64,000 nucleotides of DNA. Origin: BS750m-G69 sp964441235 (GTDB lineage Bacteria; Fidelibacterota; UBA2242). Every line of letters starts with the position of its first letter. Position 1 is the first letter of the stretch. The DNA lies in assembly GCA_964441235.1 (NCBI GenBank), contig CAYTUQ010000001.1, positions 1 to 64,000 of the forward strand, in the 5' to 3' direction. The translations under genes were made by a program, and so were the position numbers. The notes below the pieces were generated by a model. The model had not been told where the DNA came from and did not search any database. It worked only from the letters and a program-made list of their open reading frames with translations. This document shows positions 49,296-58,169 of this stretch, piece by piece.

Positions 49296-49520
49296 ATGGA
49301 GAATAATCCAAAACTCAATTGGCGAAAGTTTTTATATCTGGTCGCAAAACAGTTATGGAATCTGTTTGTGACCGTCGTTACTTCGCTTATTCAAGTGTTG
49401 GATTTAAAGCAGAATATTGAAGATTTAATTAAACGGGTACTTAATTCTGATAAAGCAAAAATAATGTTAGAAAACTTGATTGGTAGATCAGTTGAGGCTC
49501 AATTCTGTGATGCTATTTAG
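49296..49520 (+). CDS. Small hypothetical protein, uncertain
   Basis: The frame encodes 74 residues with a possible membrane or amphipathic helix (KQLWNLFVTVVTSLIQVL) followed by a charged helix. No ribosome binding site is clear, it stands alone, and I recognise no family. It may be a chance frame or a remnant. Confidence 0.3.
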   Translation: MENNPKLNWRKFLYLVAKQLWNLFVTVVTSLIQVLDLKQNIEDLIKRVLNSDKAKIMLENLIGRSVEAQFCDAI

Positions 49521-49741
49521 TTTGTGCGAAACTTGAGTTATTAATTTATATTATGTGTCTTACTTTTTACGAGTGGATCAATTATAAACCTATGAAAAAC
49601 CACAGTAGTTTTTAATAGAATCTTGACAATAAGAATTGATTTTAATTTTTTGTAAATTCTATAAGTAATATTTCCAAAGGCAATAATTTTTTAATCCACT
49701 TAAAATGACGCTATGTTTTCCCACATTCGCTAATTCTGGCA

Positions 49742-50050
49742 CTATTGTGATTTCTTTTTCTTGACAGTCTTTTCCAGCTCATTAATTTTCTTTTTCAATT
49801 CATCAATATCGTCTTTACCCGGCAGCCCCATTTCATTTACAACTGTTTTTACAGTTTCTTTAATCTTACTAATGAACTTCTTTTTTTCTTCTTCTGCCTT
49901 TTGCAAAATGTCATTAATAACTTTAGGGCGATCTTTAGAAGCCACTTCACCATGTTTCACAAGCTCATTAACAATTTCTTCTGCTTTTTCCTTTGTAAGA
50001 CTGGCAACACCAAGCCCAAGCAATAATGTTTTTTTCACAATGTCTAACAT
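49742..50050 (-). CDS. Phasin-like / coiled-coil protein
   Basis: The 102-residue protein has a short hydrophobic start (KKTLLLGLGVASLTKEKAEEIVNELVKHGE), a long Lys/Glu-rich helix, and an ending coiled coil (DDIDELKKKINELEKTVKKKKSQ). This is the plan of phasin-superfamily proteins that coat polyhydroxyalkanoate granules or associate with membranes. No PHA synthase lies nearby. Lipid-related genes follow upstream on the same strand, so a lipid or membrane surface role is possible. Confidence 0.65.
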   Translation of the reverse strand: MLDIVKKTLLLGLGVASLTKEKAEEIVNELVKHGEVASKDRPKVINDILQKAEEEKKKFISKIKETVKTVVNEMGLPGKDDIDELKKKINELEKTVKKKKSQ

Positions 50051-50143
50051 AATAAACCTCCATTCATCTATTTAGGGATTTGTTTAAGTTTACCCTGTTA
50101 TATATTCTCTTAATTTTGGATAATAAACATTTCATAAGGCTCT

Positions 50144-50860
50144 CTAAAAAACATGGTAAATTTTATCCAATGATCTTAAAAATATGTTTCTAATGAGAAT
50201 AATTATCAATGAGTAGTTTATTATTAAAGTTTTTATAATTTGGTTGGTCGCCTTCCAATACTCTCTAACTGATTTGTCAATAGAATGTTTCTGTAGTTTT
50301 AGTGGATGAACCAATCCCCAGAGATTCACATACTTCGCTCGTTTATCTTGAGCCTTAAAATAAAGATTTATTAGAGTTTCTACACCAAATCGAGATACTC
50401 TCATCTTATGCACAAGAGGTATTATATCTTTTCTAAAAGCCGCTCTTTCTCCTGATAACGGCTTGAGAGGATTGAGTTTATCATGAATTACTATGTCAAT
50501 TGTCGGCTGACCGATAACCATATCTGCGTTTCCCCCCAATAATGGCTGAACCAATTGTTCAACATGTTTTATATTAAAATTTACCAAATCTGAATCTATG
50601 AAAACGATGATATTCCCTTTTGCACGCTGAATTCCCTCAGCCATTGCATAACCTTTTCCTCTGTTTTTAGGAAACTCAACTATCTTTAATTTTAAAATCT
50701 GTTCAAAATTTTTCAGCTATTTCGAAGTCCCGTCATTTGAACCATCATTTATAACAATAACTTCATCCACATTAGAACTTTCAACTGAAGTTCTAACAAC
50801 ATTGCCAATAGTCCGTTCTTCATTAAAAACACAAACTATAGCAGAAATACTGTGCTTCAT
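50144..50860 (-). pseudogene. GT2 glycosyltransferase interrupted by an in-frame amber stop
   Basis: From an ATG at 50860 with GGGAG upstream, the frame reads ISAIVCVFNEERTIGNVVRT and VIVINDGSNDGTSK, then TAG (50717-50719). It continues in phase as LKNFEQILKLKIVEFPKNRGKGYAM, GNIIVFIDSDLVNF and so on to 50144, about 239 codons in all. This is a GT-A family 2 fold with DGSNDGT and the metal-binding D-S-D. Only one codon is at fault. The gene starts 28 bases after the alpha-oxoamine synthase stop, which suggests the same operon and a role in glycosylating a lipid, but the product may be truncated. Sequencing error remains possible. Confidence 0.8.
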
Positions 50861-50888
50861 TACAACTCCCAATTCGGTAATTACTTTT

Positions 50889-52151
50889 TCAATTTGGTCT
50901 GATAACCCGATGCTTTTTACCGACTTTTGCAAACTGTTCAAGACAGAAATCAAGTTGTTCCCGGGTATGAGTAGCCATATAACTTGTTCGTAGAAGAGAA
51001 CGGTCAGGTGGTACAGCCGGTGATATTACCGGATTTGTATAAACGCCGGCATTGAATAGATCACGCCACACAGAAAAAGTTTTCATATCTTCACCAATTA
51101 TAACTGGAATGACCGGTGTTGAGCTATTACCTATATTGAACCCCAACAAACTCAGTTCTCTTTTCATATAATTGGCATTGTCCCATAAATGCTCTCTTCT
51201 CTCCGGTTCTTTGATTATAATTTCGAGAGCTTTTAATACACCCGCCGCATTTGCCGGTGGTAAACCTGCTGTGAATATCATTGTGCGAACATTATGTTTT
51301 AGGAAATCAATTACAGGCTCTTCTCCAGCTATGAATCCGCCAATACCTCCTAATGATTTACTGAAAGTTCCCATAATCAGGTCAACTTTATCCGTTAGAT
51401 TAAAGTGAGCGGCAGTTCCGTTGCCTTTCGGTCCCAGAACGCCGAGAGAATGTGCATCGTCTATCATAATACGAGCACCATATTTACGTGCAAGGCTAAC
51501 CATTTCTGGTAACTTAACAATATCACCTTCCATACTGAAAACACCGTCGGAAACGATAAGTCTTCCCATACTAATGGATATAGATTTTAATTTGTTTTCT
51601 AATTGATTCATATTATTATGTGCATAAATATATACGGGAGATTTAGAAAATTTTGTTCCATCAACGATTGAGGCATGATTCATCTCATCACTAATCACTG
51701 CATCTTTTTTATCGGTAATTGTAGAAATAACTCCCAGATTTACTAAAAAACCATTTGAAAATACCAGAGCTCTTTCTTTACCTGTGAAATTTGCCAATTT
51801 TTCTTCCAATTGTTCGTGTAAGTAAATATTCCCATTTAAAAGACGGCTGCCCGTTAAACCAGAGCCATACTTTTTTAATGCCTGAACACCCGCTTCAATT
51901 ACCTCCGGATGATGAGTTAAGCCCAGATAGTTATTCGAACCTAACATAACTGCTTTCTGTCCATTGATCAGAACTTCTGTTCCTTCCGTTTCCTGGATAT
52001 TGAGATAATATGGATAATATCCCAACGCCCGTGCTGATTTGGCTCTTGTAAATTGGTATGCTTTGGTAAATACATCTTTGTACTTATCCGTGAAAAATTT
52101 TTTCGTAACAATATACTTTTGTTTTACAATGTCTTTTAACTCTAAAAACAT
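50889..52151 (-). CDS. Alpha-oxoamine synthase, serine palmitoyltransferase-like
   Basis: The 420-residue PLP enzyme condenses an amino acid with an acyl-CoA. Typical landmarks are VMLGSNNYLGLTHHPEV, GSGLTGSRLLNG, DEMNHASIVDG, the D-x-A-H-S-L-G motif (Asp232, His234), and the Schiff-base lysine in GTFSKSLGGIGG (Lys265). Whole-length similarity in memory is highest to bacterial serine palmitoyltransferases. 2-Amino-3-ketobutyrate CoA ligase (Kbl) and 8-amino-7-oxononanoate synthase (BioF) are close relatives and cannot be excluded. An N-terminal extension of ~50 residues and lipid-gene neighbours (GNAT acyltransferase, GtrA, GT2, patatins, PlsY) favour sphingolipid synthesis. It probably begins sphingoid-base formation from serine and palmitoyl-CoA. 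Confidence 0.8.
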   Translation of the reverse strand: MFLELKDIVKQKYIVTKKFFTDKYKDVFTKAYQFTRAKSARALGYYPYYLNIQETEGTEVLINGQKAVMLGSNNYLGLTHHPEVIEAGVQALKKYGSGLTGSRLLNGNIYLHEQLEEKLANFTGKERALVFSNGFLVNLGVISTITDKKDAVISDEMNHASIVDGTKFSKSPVYIYAHNNMNQLENKLKSISISMGRLIVSDGVFSMEGDIVKLPEMVSLARKYGARIMIDDAHSLGVLGPKGNGTAAHFNLTDKVDLIMGTFSKSLGGIGGFIAGEEPVIDFLKHNVRTMIFTAGLPPANAAGVLKALEIIIKEPERREHLWDNANYMKRELSLLGFNIGNSSTPVIPVIIGEDMKTFSVWRDLFNAGVYTNPVISPAVPPDRSLLRTSYMATHTREQLDFCLEQFAKVGKKHRVIRPN

Positions 52152-52292
52152 AAGAATCTCCCTCTCATTTAAAATTCATCTTTGGCTCATTTTAACTCAA
52201 TTATCATAGTGCAAATCAATTCTCATATAGCTTATTACAGACGCTCGATCATAAAAATCTTCATTGAAAATTCCTACAGTTAATATCATTAT

Positions 52293-52724
52293 CTATTGAG
52301 GCAATTTATAAATCTTTGTGATATTTATTTCTTCTATATCATCACCCTTATTAACATGAAGCGTTTTAGGGTTTGTGAGCCCGGTAAGCGTGTCAGGATC
52401 ACCATAATAGCCGATTCTATCGGTATCAGTATCGAATACAGTATTATTATTAGCATCATCAATTGCTGCTACATAATAGTCACCGGCACTTACCTCAATC
52501 ATCATATAATTTCCCTTTGAATTCGTTATCATACCATTTGAAAGTGGAATCCCGGAGCTTGCAGGATTAACTGCTTCAAGCAGGATGACATACGCGCCTG
52601 AAACTGGCTCTCCCTCACTGGTTACTTTTCCAGAAATAGTCGTAGTAATCTCTTTCACTACATCTTTGCAATTAATCACCGCAATAGATAAAATCAATGC
52701 AAAAATAAACAATCTCTTTTTCAT
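52293..52724 (-). CDS. Lipoprotein with a carboxypeptidase-regulatory-like domain
   Basis: I placed the start at the ATG 52724, where GGAAGGG lies just upstream; the longer frame to 52919 lacks signal-peptide features at its start. The resulting 143-residue protein has a short signal and a loose lipobox (VINC, Cys19). It then carries a carboxypeptidase-regulatory-like beta-sandwich (ISGKVTSEGEPVSGAYVIL, VSAGDYYVAAIDDANNN). An Asp-rich FDTDTDRIGYYGD segment may bind calcium. It probably sits in the periplasm or on the outer membrane. Function is unknown. Confidence 0.75.
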   Translation of the reverse strand: MKKRLFIFALILSIAVINCKDVVKEITTTISGKVTSEGEPVSGAYVILLEAVNPASSGIPLSNGMITNSKGNYMMIEVSAGDYYVAAIDDANNNTVFDTDTDRIGYYGDPDTLTGLTNPKTLHVNKGDDIEEINITKIYKLPQ

Positions 52725-53292
52725 TTCGCCCTTCCAAATTGTTAATTCCTTGATAATTTTTCGTTGATTATGCTCAGAATGTCTTACTTTTATCCGACTG
52801 AGGTCGTTAGTTTGCCTTGGAGTTTTGTTCCATTGAATAAATTCCTCACAGAGGCAGGCAACGGTTACTGTTTTGATTTTTATATTTTGCTCCGAAGTAA
52901 TAGACATGAATTTAAGCAATCACCTGTTCTTTAAATCTTTTATCATACACTTTTGATATTATCATTTTAAAATTTCAAGTTTCGCGTTTATCTAAGTTAT
53001 TGATAAACAATACATATCAATCATTTATAAAAGTTATAATACTTTGTATTTCATAGATTAAGATATTATCCCATTTCAATTCTAAATTTACGTGTTATTT
53101 ATTGACTATTTATAACCACCCCTTAATCCTCCGGCAGCTGCCGGAAGGGGACAAAAGGGGAGCTTAATTTTCAATGTTCAAAATTCGTATATTCATAAAT
53201 CCCTAAATTATAATAGGTTATCTTTTCAAAATATCTCTTTATATTTTACTGCAAAACTTGAGTTAAAATTTGAATAATTCTTATAGTCTCCG
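52725..53292. other. Intergenic region with a GC palindrome
   Basis: No gene is supported between the lipoprotein start and the GNAT stop. A CCCCTT...AGGGG-flanked palindrome lies near 53119-53160. The remainder is AT-rich. Confidence 0.5.
53130..53145. repeat. 16-bp perfect palindrome of the dispersed CCGGCA..TGCCGG type
   Basis: TCCGGCAGCTGCCGGA is its own reverse complement. It shares the TCCGGCA-xx-TGCCGGA frame with 27119-27134 and lies in a C-rich to G-rich intergenic strip. It may act as a terminator or be a mobile intergenic repeat. Confidence 0.55.
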
Positions 53293-54417
53293 TCAATTAA
53301 AATATTTAATGTAACATCTTCTCCTCTTATGCTGTCTTTTTTCGAAAAATTTCCACTGTGCTTGAACCTTGTAATTATTTTCCAATTCCACATTTGTTTC
53401 TGCTTTAGCGATGTTCTTATGTGCAAATATTTTGATAAGTTCACTGAACAAAATAGCATTTACTCCCTTACCCTGAAATTCGGGAAGAACGCCAATTAGA
53501 TACAGGTCTATGAGGTCGTTTTTTTTCATTGCCTTTAATAAATGAATAAAACCAAACGGAAAAAGCCTTCCATTTGATTTTTGTAATGCTTTTGATAATG
53601 AGGGCATGGTGATTCCGAACGCTACAACTCTGTCATTTCTATCAAGGACCATACAAATATAATCAGGACGTATAAATCCAAAATATTGTTTTATATAGAG
53701 ATCAACCTGTTTATCAGTCAAAGGCACAAATCCGAAAATGTCTCTATAAGCAATGTCCAATACATTAAACATATCTTTTGCATAGGGCAGCAGTTCTTTT
53801 GACTTTTTTACTTTTAATACTCTGAGGTTATTTCTTTTCAGGGCAATATTAGCAACTCTATCTATTTTTTCAGGAACTTCTTTCGGTGCTTTTACTTCAA
53901 ACTCAACCCAATCTACATCTTTTTCATATCCAAATTTCTCAAGATGAACGTGATAATATGGGTAATTATAAATAGTCGCCATAGTCCCGAGCTCCTCAAA
54001 TCCTTCTATCAGCATTCCTTCATAATCGAGATCGGTAAAGCCAAGAGGACCCTGTATGGCTTCCATTCCTTTTTCTTTTGCCCAATTTTCTACTTTATCA
54101 AGCAGTGATTTTGATACACTCTCATCATCTATAAAATCTATCCAGCCAAAACGAGCATATTTATTCTTCCACCTTTCGATGTATCGTCTATTAATTATTC
54201 CTGCAATTCTCCCCACAATTTTTCCATCTTTATATGCAAGCCAATATTTCGCCTCACAAAAATCAAAGGCTGGATTCTTGTCTTTGCGAAGATTGTTCAT
54301 CTCGTCAAAACGCAAAGGAGGTACCCAGTACTTACTCCCTGCATATAGTTTATATGGGAATGATACAAATTTTTTCAAATCTCGTCTGCCTGTCACTTCT
54401 TTTATTATAACATCCAT
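53293..54417 (-). CDS. GNAT-fold N-acyltransferase (lipid-cluster type)
   Basis: The 374-residue protein begins DVIIKEVTGRRDLKKFVSFPY, then KYWVPPLRFDE and KDGKIVGRIAGIINRRYIERW. It later has the acyl-CoA-binding-like GVLPEFQGKGVNAILFSELI. This is a GNAT family of unusually long proteins, often annotated only as N-acetyltransferase. In some bacteria, members of a GNAT-like group act as ceramide synthases next to serine palmitoyltransferase; whether this protein belongs to that branch needs a tree. It is encoded 8 bases after GtrA on the same strand. The lipid-cluster setting favours an N-acyl transfer in sphingolipid or aminolipid synthesis. Confidence 0.75.
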   Translation of the reverse strand: MDVIIKEVTGRRDLKKFVSFPYKLYAGSKYWVPPLRFDEMNNLRKDKNPAFDFCEAKYWLAYKDGKIVGRIAGIINRRYIERWKNKYARFGWIDFIDDESVSKSLLDKVENWAKEKGMEAIQGPLGFTDLDYEGMLIEGFEELGTMATIYNYPYYHVHLEKFGYEKDVDWVEFEVKAPKEVPEKIDRVANIALKRNNLRVLKVKKSKELLPYAKDMFNVLDIAYRDIFGFVPLTDKQVDLYIKQYFGFIRPDYICMVLDRNDRVVAFGITMPSLSKALQKSNGRLFPFGFIHLLKAMKKNDLIDLYLIGVLPEFQGKGVNAILFSELIKIFAHKNIAKAETNVELENNYKVQAQWKFFEKRQHKRRRCYIKYFN

Positions 54418-54425
54418 CTTCTTCC

Positions 54426-54842
54426 CTATCTTTTTATATGTAGTACTTTTTTAAAAATAATCATCTCGCTGGCAAAAAAATTAATGCTGCCCGATACTGA
54501 TAACGCCAATAAGTTACAGATAACAACATGAAAGTGGAAAATTCGCTCAACAGTAATCAGCATTACCATCTTAACACCAAAAGAGACTAATGCGGCTATA
54601 TTATATGCGGGGATACGACGGAAAAAATCTTTTCTATTATGATGAACTCTATGGTTCCATATCCAGAAATAACATATTATATATGCAAATAAAATACCAA
54701 CCTCATAAGAGATTGATGGTGCTAATATATATGTGGTAAAATAAGAATGAAAAAGAAACGTTGTAAGCACCCATAAAACGGATGTATCAACTACTGCACC
54801 AGCTATCCCCCTTATAGTAAATTTTGTAATTTTCACTAACAT
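54426..54842 (-). CDS. GtrA-family membrane protein
   Basis: The 138-residue protein has four membrane helices (about residues 10-35, 41-60, 77-98 and 105-125) and the GtrA layout, including YFWIWNHRVHH between helices 2 and 3. GtrA proteins are proposed flippases for lipid-linked sugars such as undecaprenyl-phosphate glucose. It is followed 8 bases later by the GNAT-like enzyme and lies in the same cluster as a GT2 gene. A role in moving glycosylated lipids across the inner membrane is likely. Confidence 0.85.
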   Translation of the reverse strand: MLVKITKFTIRGIAGAVVDTSVLWVLTTFLFHSYFTTYILAPSISYEVGILFAYIICYFWIWNHRVHHNRKDFFRRIPAYNIAALVSFGVKMVMLITVERIFHFHVVICNLLALSVSGSINFFASEMIIFKKVLHIKR

Positions 54843-55035
54843 ATATTCCTACTTTAATATTAAACCATTTTACTTTTTTGACAAAGTCTTTTTTCCAGAA
54901 AGGGTCTAATATTTCTGCAATTTCTTTATCATAATCTATCATCTGTTGATGATATTCTTTACTGTTAATCTCTCCGCATTCCTCTTATTTAAAAGAGTTC
55001 CATTGGTATAGAGTAAAGAATTGATCGTTAATGAA
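54787..55035 (-). pseudogene. Radical-SAM protein remnant
   Basis: One frame reads SLLYTNGTLLNKRNAERLTV, a typical mid-domain radical-SAM segment (Y-T-N-G-x-L-L-N). A shift then leads to KEYHQQMIDYDKEIAEILDP and FWKKDFVKKVKWFNIKVGIYV, which overlaps the GtrA start. The Cys motif and both ends are missing. The rest of 55036-55210 shows no clear coding sequence. Confidence 0.5.
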
Positions 55036-55210
55036 AGCGGTTATTTCCTTTCTTTTCCGTTCAGAAGCCTGTTTTCTAGTATCAATCAACAAATAGGAGT
55101 AGCTACATTCCTTATCAACCTACTATTAATCATTTTCACTAATAAGTCAATAACTCCTGATTTTTCCAGTTCTTTTGTGTTTTTAATTTTTCATCCTTTG
55201 AGATACTTTG

Positions 55211-56161
55211 TTATTTTGTTAATAGCCTGTTTTTAAAAAAATTTTGAGCGGTTTTATATCCGATATTGATAATTTCCCCGGCTTTGTAGAAATCGAAAAA
55301 CCCGGCGAAAGGAATATCCGGCTCTATTAAAATATCTGGTTTGTATTGCTGTATTAAGAGTCTGGCTAATTTCCTTTGGGTGATATATACTGATTGGGTT
55401 AATATTTTTTTTAAACCAGGAATATCCTGTTTTTCCTTATTAGTTAGAAACTTTCGTAGCCATTTATTATCTATCTTTAATGTTTCAAATTTCCTCTGCA
55501 TAATAGATTTAACTTCCAGAGGAAATGCAGAAGATTGGCGATCACCATTATTTACTTTACAAGCATTTTTCTTATCTAAAGACGGCATGACATTTACGGC
55601 AATTATGAATTCTGCGCCCATTTTACGAACCACATCAATTGGTAAAGGATTCACAAGTCCTCCATCCACAAGTATTTGATCGTTATGAATTACAGGTTGG
55701 AAAATAATTGGCACAGAAATGCTGGCTCGTATTGCTTCAACTAAATTTCCTTTATTGAAAATAATTTCCTGTCCAGTGAGAATATCAGTCGCCGTAGCCG
55801 CAAAAGGAATTTTTAAATCTTTAATATTTATATCACCAACGACATTTCTCAGGAATTCTTTTACCTTTACCCCGCTTATCAGACCGGATTTTGGAATAGT
55901 CGGCAAAAAGTATTTTACCGATGATGTTAAATCGGTCTTTAGCGCAATATCTTCAATTTCTTTAATACTTATTCCTGCAGCATAAGCTCCGCCAATCATA
56001 GCTCCGATACTGCTTCCGGCAATATAGTCGATTTTTATGTCCATTTCTTCTAAAAGTTTTAGAACTCCTATATGAGACAGACTTTTTGCAGAGCCACTGC
56101 CGAGAACTAAACCTACTTTTCTTTCGCCAATTTGCTTTTTCATTTGATACCTTTGCCTCAT
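55211..56161 (-). CDS. Patatin-like phospholipase (copy 2)
   Basis: The 316-residue protein has the patatin Ser/Asp dyad: GSSIG with Ser51 and VDGG with Asp166. It has no signal peptide. The glycine-rich oxyanion segment is GSGSAKSLSHIG instead of the usual G-G-x-x-G; here Ser replaces Gly at two places, so activity may be changed. It resembles RssA/NTE-like bacterial patatins that hydrolyse phospholipids or lysophospholipids. An alternative ATG six codons in (56143) has a better-spaced AAAGG. It follows its paralogue at 56199-57311 on the same strand, 37 bases after it. Confidence 0.85.
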   Translation of the reverse strand: MRQRYQMKKQIGERKVGLVLGSGSAKSLSHIGVLKLLEEMDIKIDYIAGSSIGAMIGGAYAAGISIKEIEDIALKTDLTSSVKYFLPTIPKSGLISGVKVKEFLRNVVGDINIKDLKIPFAATATDILTGQEIIFNKGNLVEAIRASISVPIIFQPVIHNDQILVDGGLVNPLPIDVVRKMGAEFIIAVNVMPSLDKKNACKVNNGDRQSSAFPLEVKSIMQRKFETLKIDNKWLRKFLTNKEKQDIPGLKKILTQSVYITQRKLARLLIQQYKPDILIEPDIPFAGFFDFYKAGEIINIGYKTAQNFFKNRLLTK

Positions 56162-56198
56162 AATTCTTCTTTCATCATTTTTCTTCTACTTAAAAAAC

Positions 56199-57311
56199 CT
56201 ATTTTGATTTATGATTTTCTAAAACTTCTACCGCCGCTTTATATCCAATTTCAATAGTGTCTTTCCCGCGATAAAACTCATATAAATTTATATTACGTGT
56301 ATCCGGCTCGATAACTAAATCGGGTTTATATAGTTTAATTTGAAGTTGTGCTATAACATCTTGTGCTATCCGTAATATATTTTGTGAGATTTGGGCTATT
56401 TTGGGTGGTTCACTTTTTTCGTCAGGTTTTGTATCTTTTGCTTTATCTTCGGCTTTGTTAAGATATTCTGCAATTTGGTGGCTGATATTTTCTAATGTTG
56501 TTAGTTTTTCCTTTTCCCTATCCGGATTTATAATTTCGATGTATTCCTTTTCCTCCGATGAAAGCCCGGCAAGGATTACAAGAACTGCAATAACATAATC
56601 AGCTCCCATTTCACGGACAACATCTATCGGCACTGGATTTACTACACCGCCATCGACTAAAAATGTTTCCTTATATTTTACGGGTGTAAAAACAATCGGT
56701 ATCGAAATACTTGCTCGAACCGCTTCAAGCAAACTTCCCCTATTTATTATAAATAATTTGCCGGTTGAAATATCTGTTGCCGTTACTGCAAATGGGATTG
56801 GTAAATCCTCTATTTTTTTGTCGCCATAAAATGTGTATAAAAATTCTTTAGCTTTTTTTCCGTTTATCAAACCGGAAGTGGAGAATCCTGGTACAAACAA
56901 TTTTGCGGCGGTTTTCCAATCGGTATTGACAGCGATTTTTTCAAGTGTATCTATCGGTATTCCTGATGCATACGCAGCACCAATAAGCGCACCCATACTG
57001 CTTCCGGCAATATAATCAATCCTGATCCCTGCTTCCTCCAATGCTTTAAGAACGCCAATATGAGCAAGCCCCTTTGCTGCGCCTCCACTTAAAGCAACAC
57101 CCACTTTAAAATTCTGCCCTCCCTGGTTATGGAAGAATCCGCCTGGAAAATTCAACTTTACACTACTATCCGGCTCAGCAAACATGTTCTTGTCATTTTC
57201 ATCTGGAGCATGGGGCTTGCTGAAAGTAAGAGATGGCGGTGTATCATTAGATACATCTCCGAGGAAAAGTATTGCACCAAGAAACACTAAAGATAGGTAT
57301 ATTAACTTCAT
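56199..57311 (-). CDS. Patatin-like phospholipase (copy 1), exported
   Basis: I placed the start at 57311, where MKLIYLSLVFLGAILFLG gives a signal peptide or membrane anchor; the longer frame to 57383 would run through a palindrome and lacks a signal. The 370-residue protein has a standard oxyanion segment (GVALSGGAAKGLAHIG), GSSMG with Ser105, and VDGG with Asp220. A charged insertion (~240-310, NPDREKEKLTTLENI to KPDEKSEPPK) is absent from many relatives. It is likely a periplasmic lipase. A 20-bp palindrome 21-40 bases upstream suggests control by the neighbouring TetR regulator. Confidence 0.85.
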   Translation of the reverse strand: MKLIYLSLVFLGAILFLGDVSNDTPPSLTFSKPHAPDENDKNMFAEPDSSVKLNFPGGFFHNQGGQNFKVGVALSGGAAKGLAHIGVLKALEEAGIRIDYIAGSSMGALIGAAYASGIPIDTLEKIAVNTDWKTAAKLFVPGFSTSGLINGKKAKEFLYTFYGDKKIEDLPIPFAVTATDISTGKLFIINRGSLLEAVRASISIPIVFTPVKYKETFLVDGGVVNPVPIDVVREMGADYVIAVLVILAGLSSEEKEYIEIINPDREKEKLTTLENISHQIAEYLNKAEDKAKDTKPDEKSEPPKIAQISQNILRIAQDVIAQLQIKLYKPDLVIEPDTRNINLYEFYRGKDTIEIGYKAAVEVLENHKSK

Positions 57312-57331
57312 ACCAAAACCTTTCTTAATTG

Positions 57332-57351
57332 TCCGTACGGATCCGTACGGA
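57332..57351. promoter_or_regulatory. 20-bp perfect palindrome, candidate TetR operator
   Basis: TCCGTACGGATCCGTACGGA is a perfect palindrome with internal direct copies of TCCGTACGGA. It lies 21-40 bases before the patatin start at 57311 and 167 bases from the end of the TetR gene. Size, symmetry and place all fit a TetR-type operator controlling the tandem patatin genes. Confidence 0.65.
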
Positions 57352-57517
57352 AATGTAGCAAACCGATTTTTACATCCTATCATGCAGATATAGAATTTTC
57401 ATACACAATATTTATGGGAACCCATCCAGGGAATAGATCAAATAACACATCTTTTTTGTCCTGCAAATAGGAACAATGTAACCGATTGCGTATTTTAGTC
57501 GAATTTTTCATAAAAAA

Positions 57518-58099
57518 TTATTTGCAAATTCCATATAATACTGTATCAACCATAAGATCAATATCATCTTTAAAATTTTTAGATTTTCCTTCTCTGAGTA
57601 GTGGAAATTCCAAACCTCGTAATGCAATACCTATAATCCGTGCGATACTATTTATATTCATAATAGAAAATATTTTCTTATCAACACCGTATCGCAGAAC
57701 AGATGAAAGCAATTGAATTTCATAATTGTTAAAATCCTGTCTGAACTTTTCAACGAAAGAATAATGTTTGAGGTACTCGTCAGTTAATGCTGAGTAGGTA
57801 TTGCTCAGGCTGTTCAAGTAATTCATCCTTGTAGTAATATAGGCTCTAATTTTTTCCTTCGGGTCATCAGTTATATCCATTGCTTCGTTTAGTTTATTTC
57901 TTAGAATTTGTGTTTCTCTCTTAATTACTTCAGCAAATACATGTTCTTTACTTCTGAAATAGTGGTAAAGCGTAGCCTTTCCCATACTGGCGGCTCTGGC
58001 AATTTCATCCATTGTAGTTTTTCTCAAGCCGAAACGAGAGAAAAATTTTTGTGCCACTGTTAGGATTTGTTCCTTTTTGTTTTCTCTTTTATTATTCAT
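57518..58099 (-). CDS. TetR/AcrR-family transcriptional regulator
   Basis: The 193-residue protein has the TetR DNA-binding domain: KEQILTVAQKFFSRFGLRKTTMDEIARAASMG followed by KATLYHYFRSKEHVF. A helical ligand-binding domain follows. I used the ATG at 58099; a GTG eight codons earlier is also possible. In this family small hydrophobic ligands such as fatty acyl groups release DNA. With patatins, PlsY and thioesterase around it, sensing of fatty acids or lipids is plausible. A palindrome overlapping its promoter suggests autoregulation. Confidence 0.92.
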   Translation of the reverse strand: MNNKRENKKEQILTVAQKFFSRFGLRKTTMDEIARAASMGKATLYHYFRSKEHVFAEVIKRETQILRNKLNEAMDITDDPKEKIRAYITTRMNYLNSLSNTYSALTDEYLKHYSFVEKFRQDFNNYEIQLLSSVLRYGVDKKIFSIMNINSIARIIGIALRGLEFPLLREGKSKNFKDDIDLMVDTVLYGICK

Positions 58100-58147
58100 A
58101 CTATTCGACCCTTTTCGTTTCACAGTCGAAAAATTAAAATATTAAAA

Positions 58148-58160
58148 CTTGTCTGTCAAG
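58148..58160 (-). promoter_or_regulatory. Promoter/operator of the TetR gene
   Basis: CTTG-TCTGT-CAAG is a 13-base palindrome that on the minus strand contains a perfect TTGACA -35 (58159-58154). A TAATTT sits 17 bases further as a weak -10. Overlap of the palindrome and the -35 fits autorepression by the TetR protein. The 57332 palindrome has a different sequence, so one of the two may not be its site. Confidence 0.4.
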
Positions 58161-58169
58161 CATTTTTTT

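Noticed and set aside
1190..50860. Stop-codon recoding in this organism
   Set aside because: The single-stop interruptions use different codons (TAA in SIR2, TAG in GT2, TGA in the shrunken T9SS gene), and all three stop codons end normal genes here.
52725..52919. Longer form of the carboxypeptidase-regulatory lipoprotein
   Set aside because: The extra residues hide the signal peptide, while the ATG at 52724 has a good ribosome binding site.
54056..54454. Plus-strand reading frame opposite the GNAT gene
   Set aside because: Antisense shadow rich in Ser/Phe/Leu, with no support of its own.
57312..57383. Longer form of patatin copy 1
   Set aside because: It would translate the 20-bp palindrome and place the signal peptide inside the protein.
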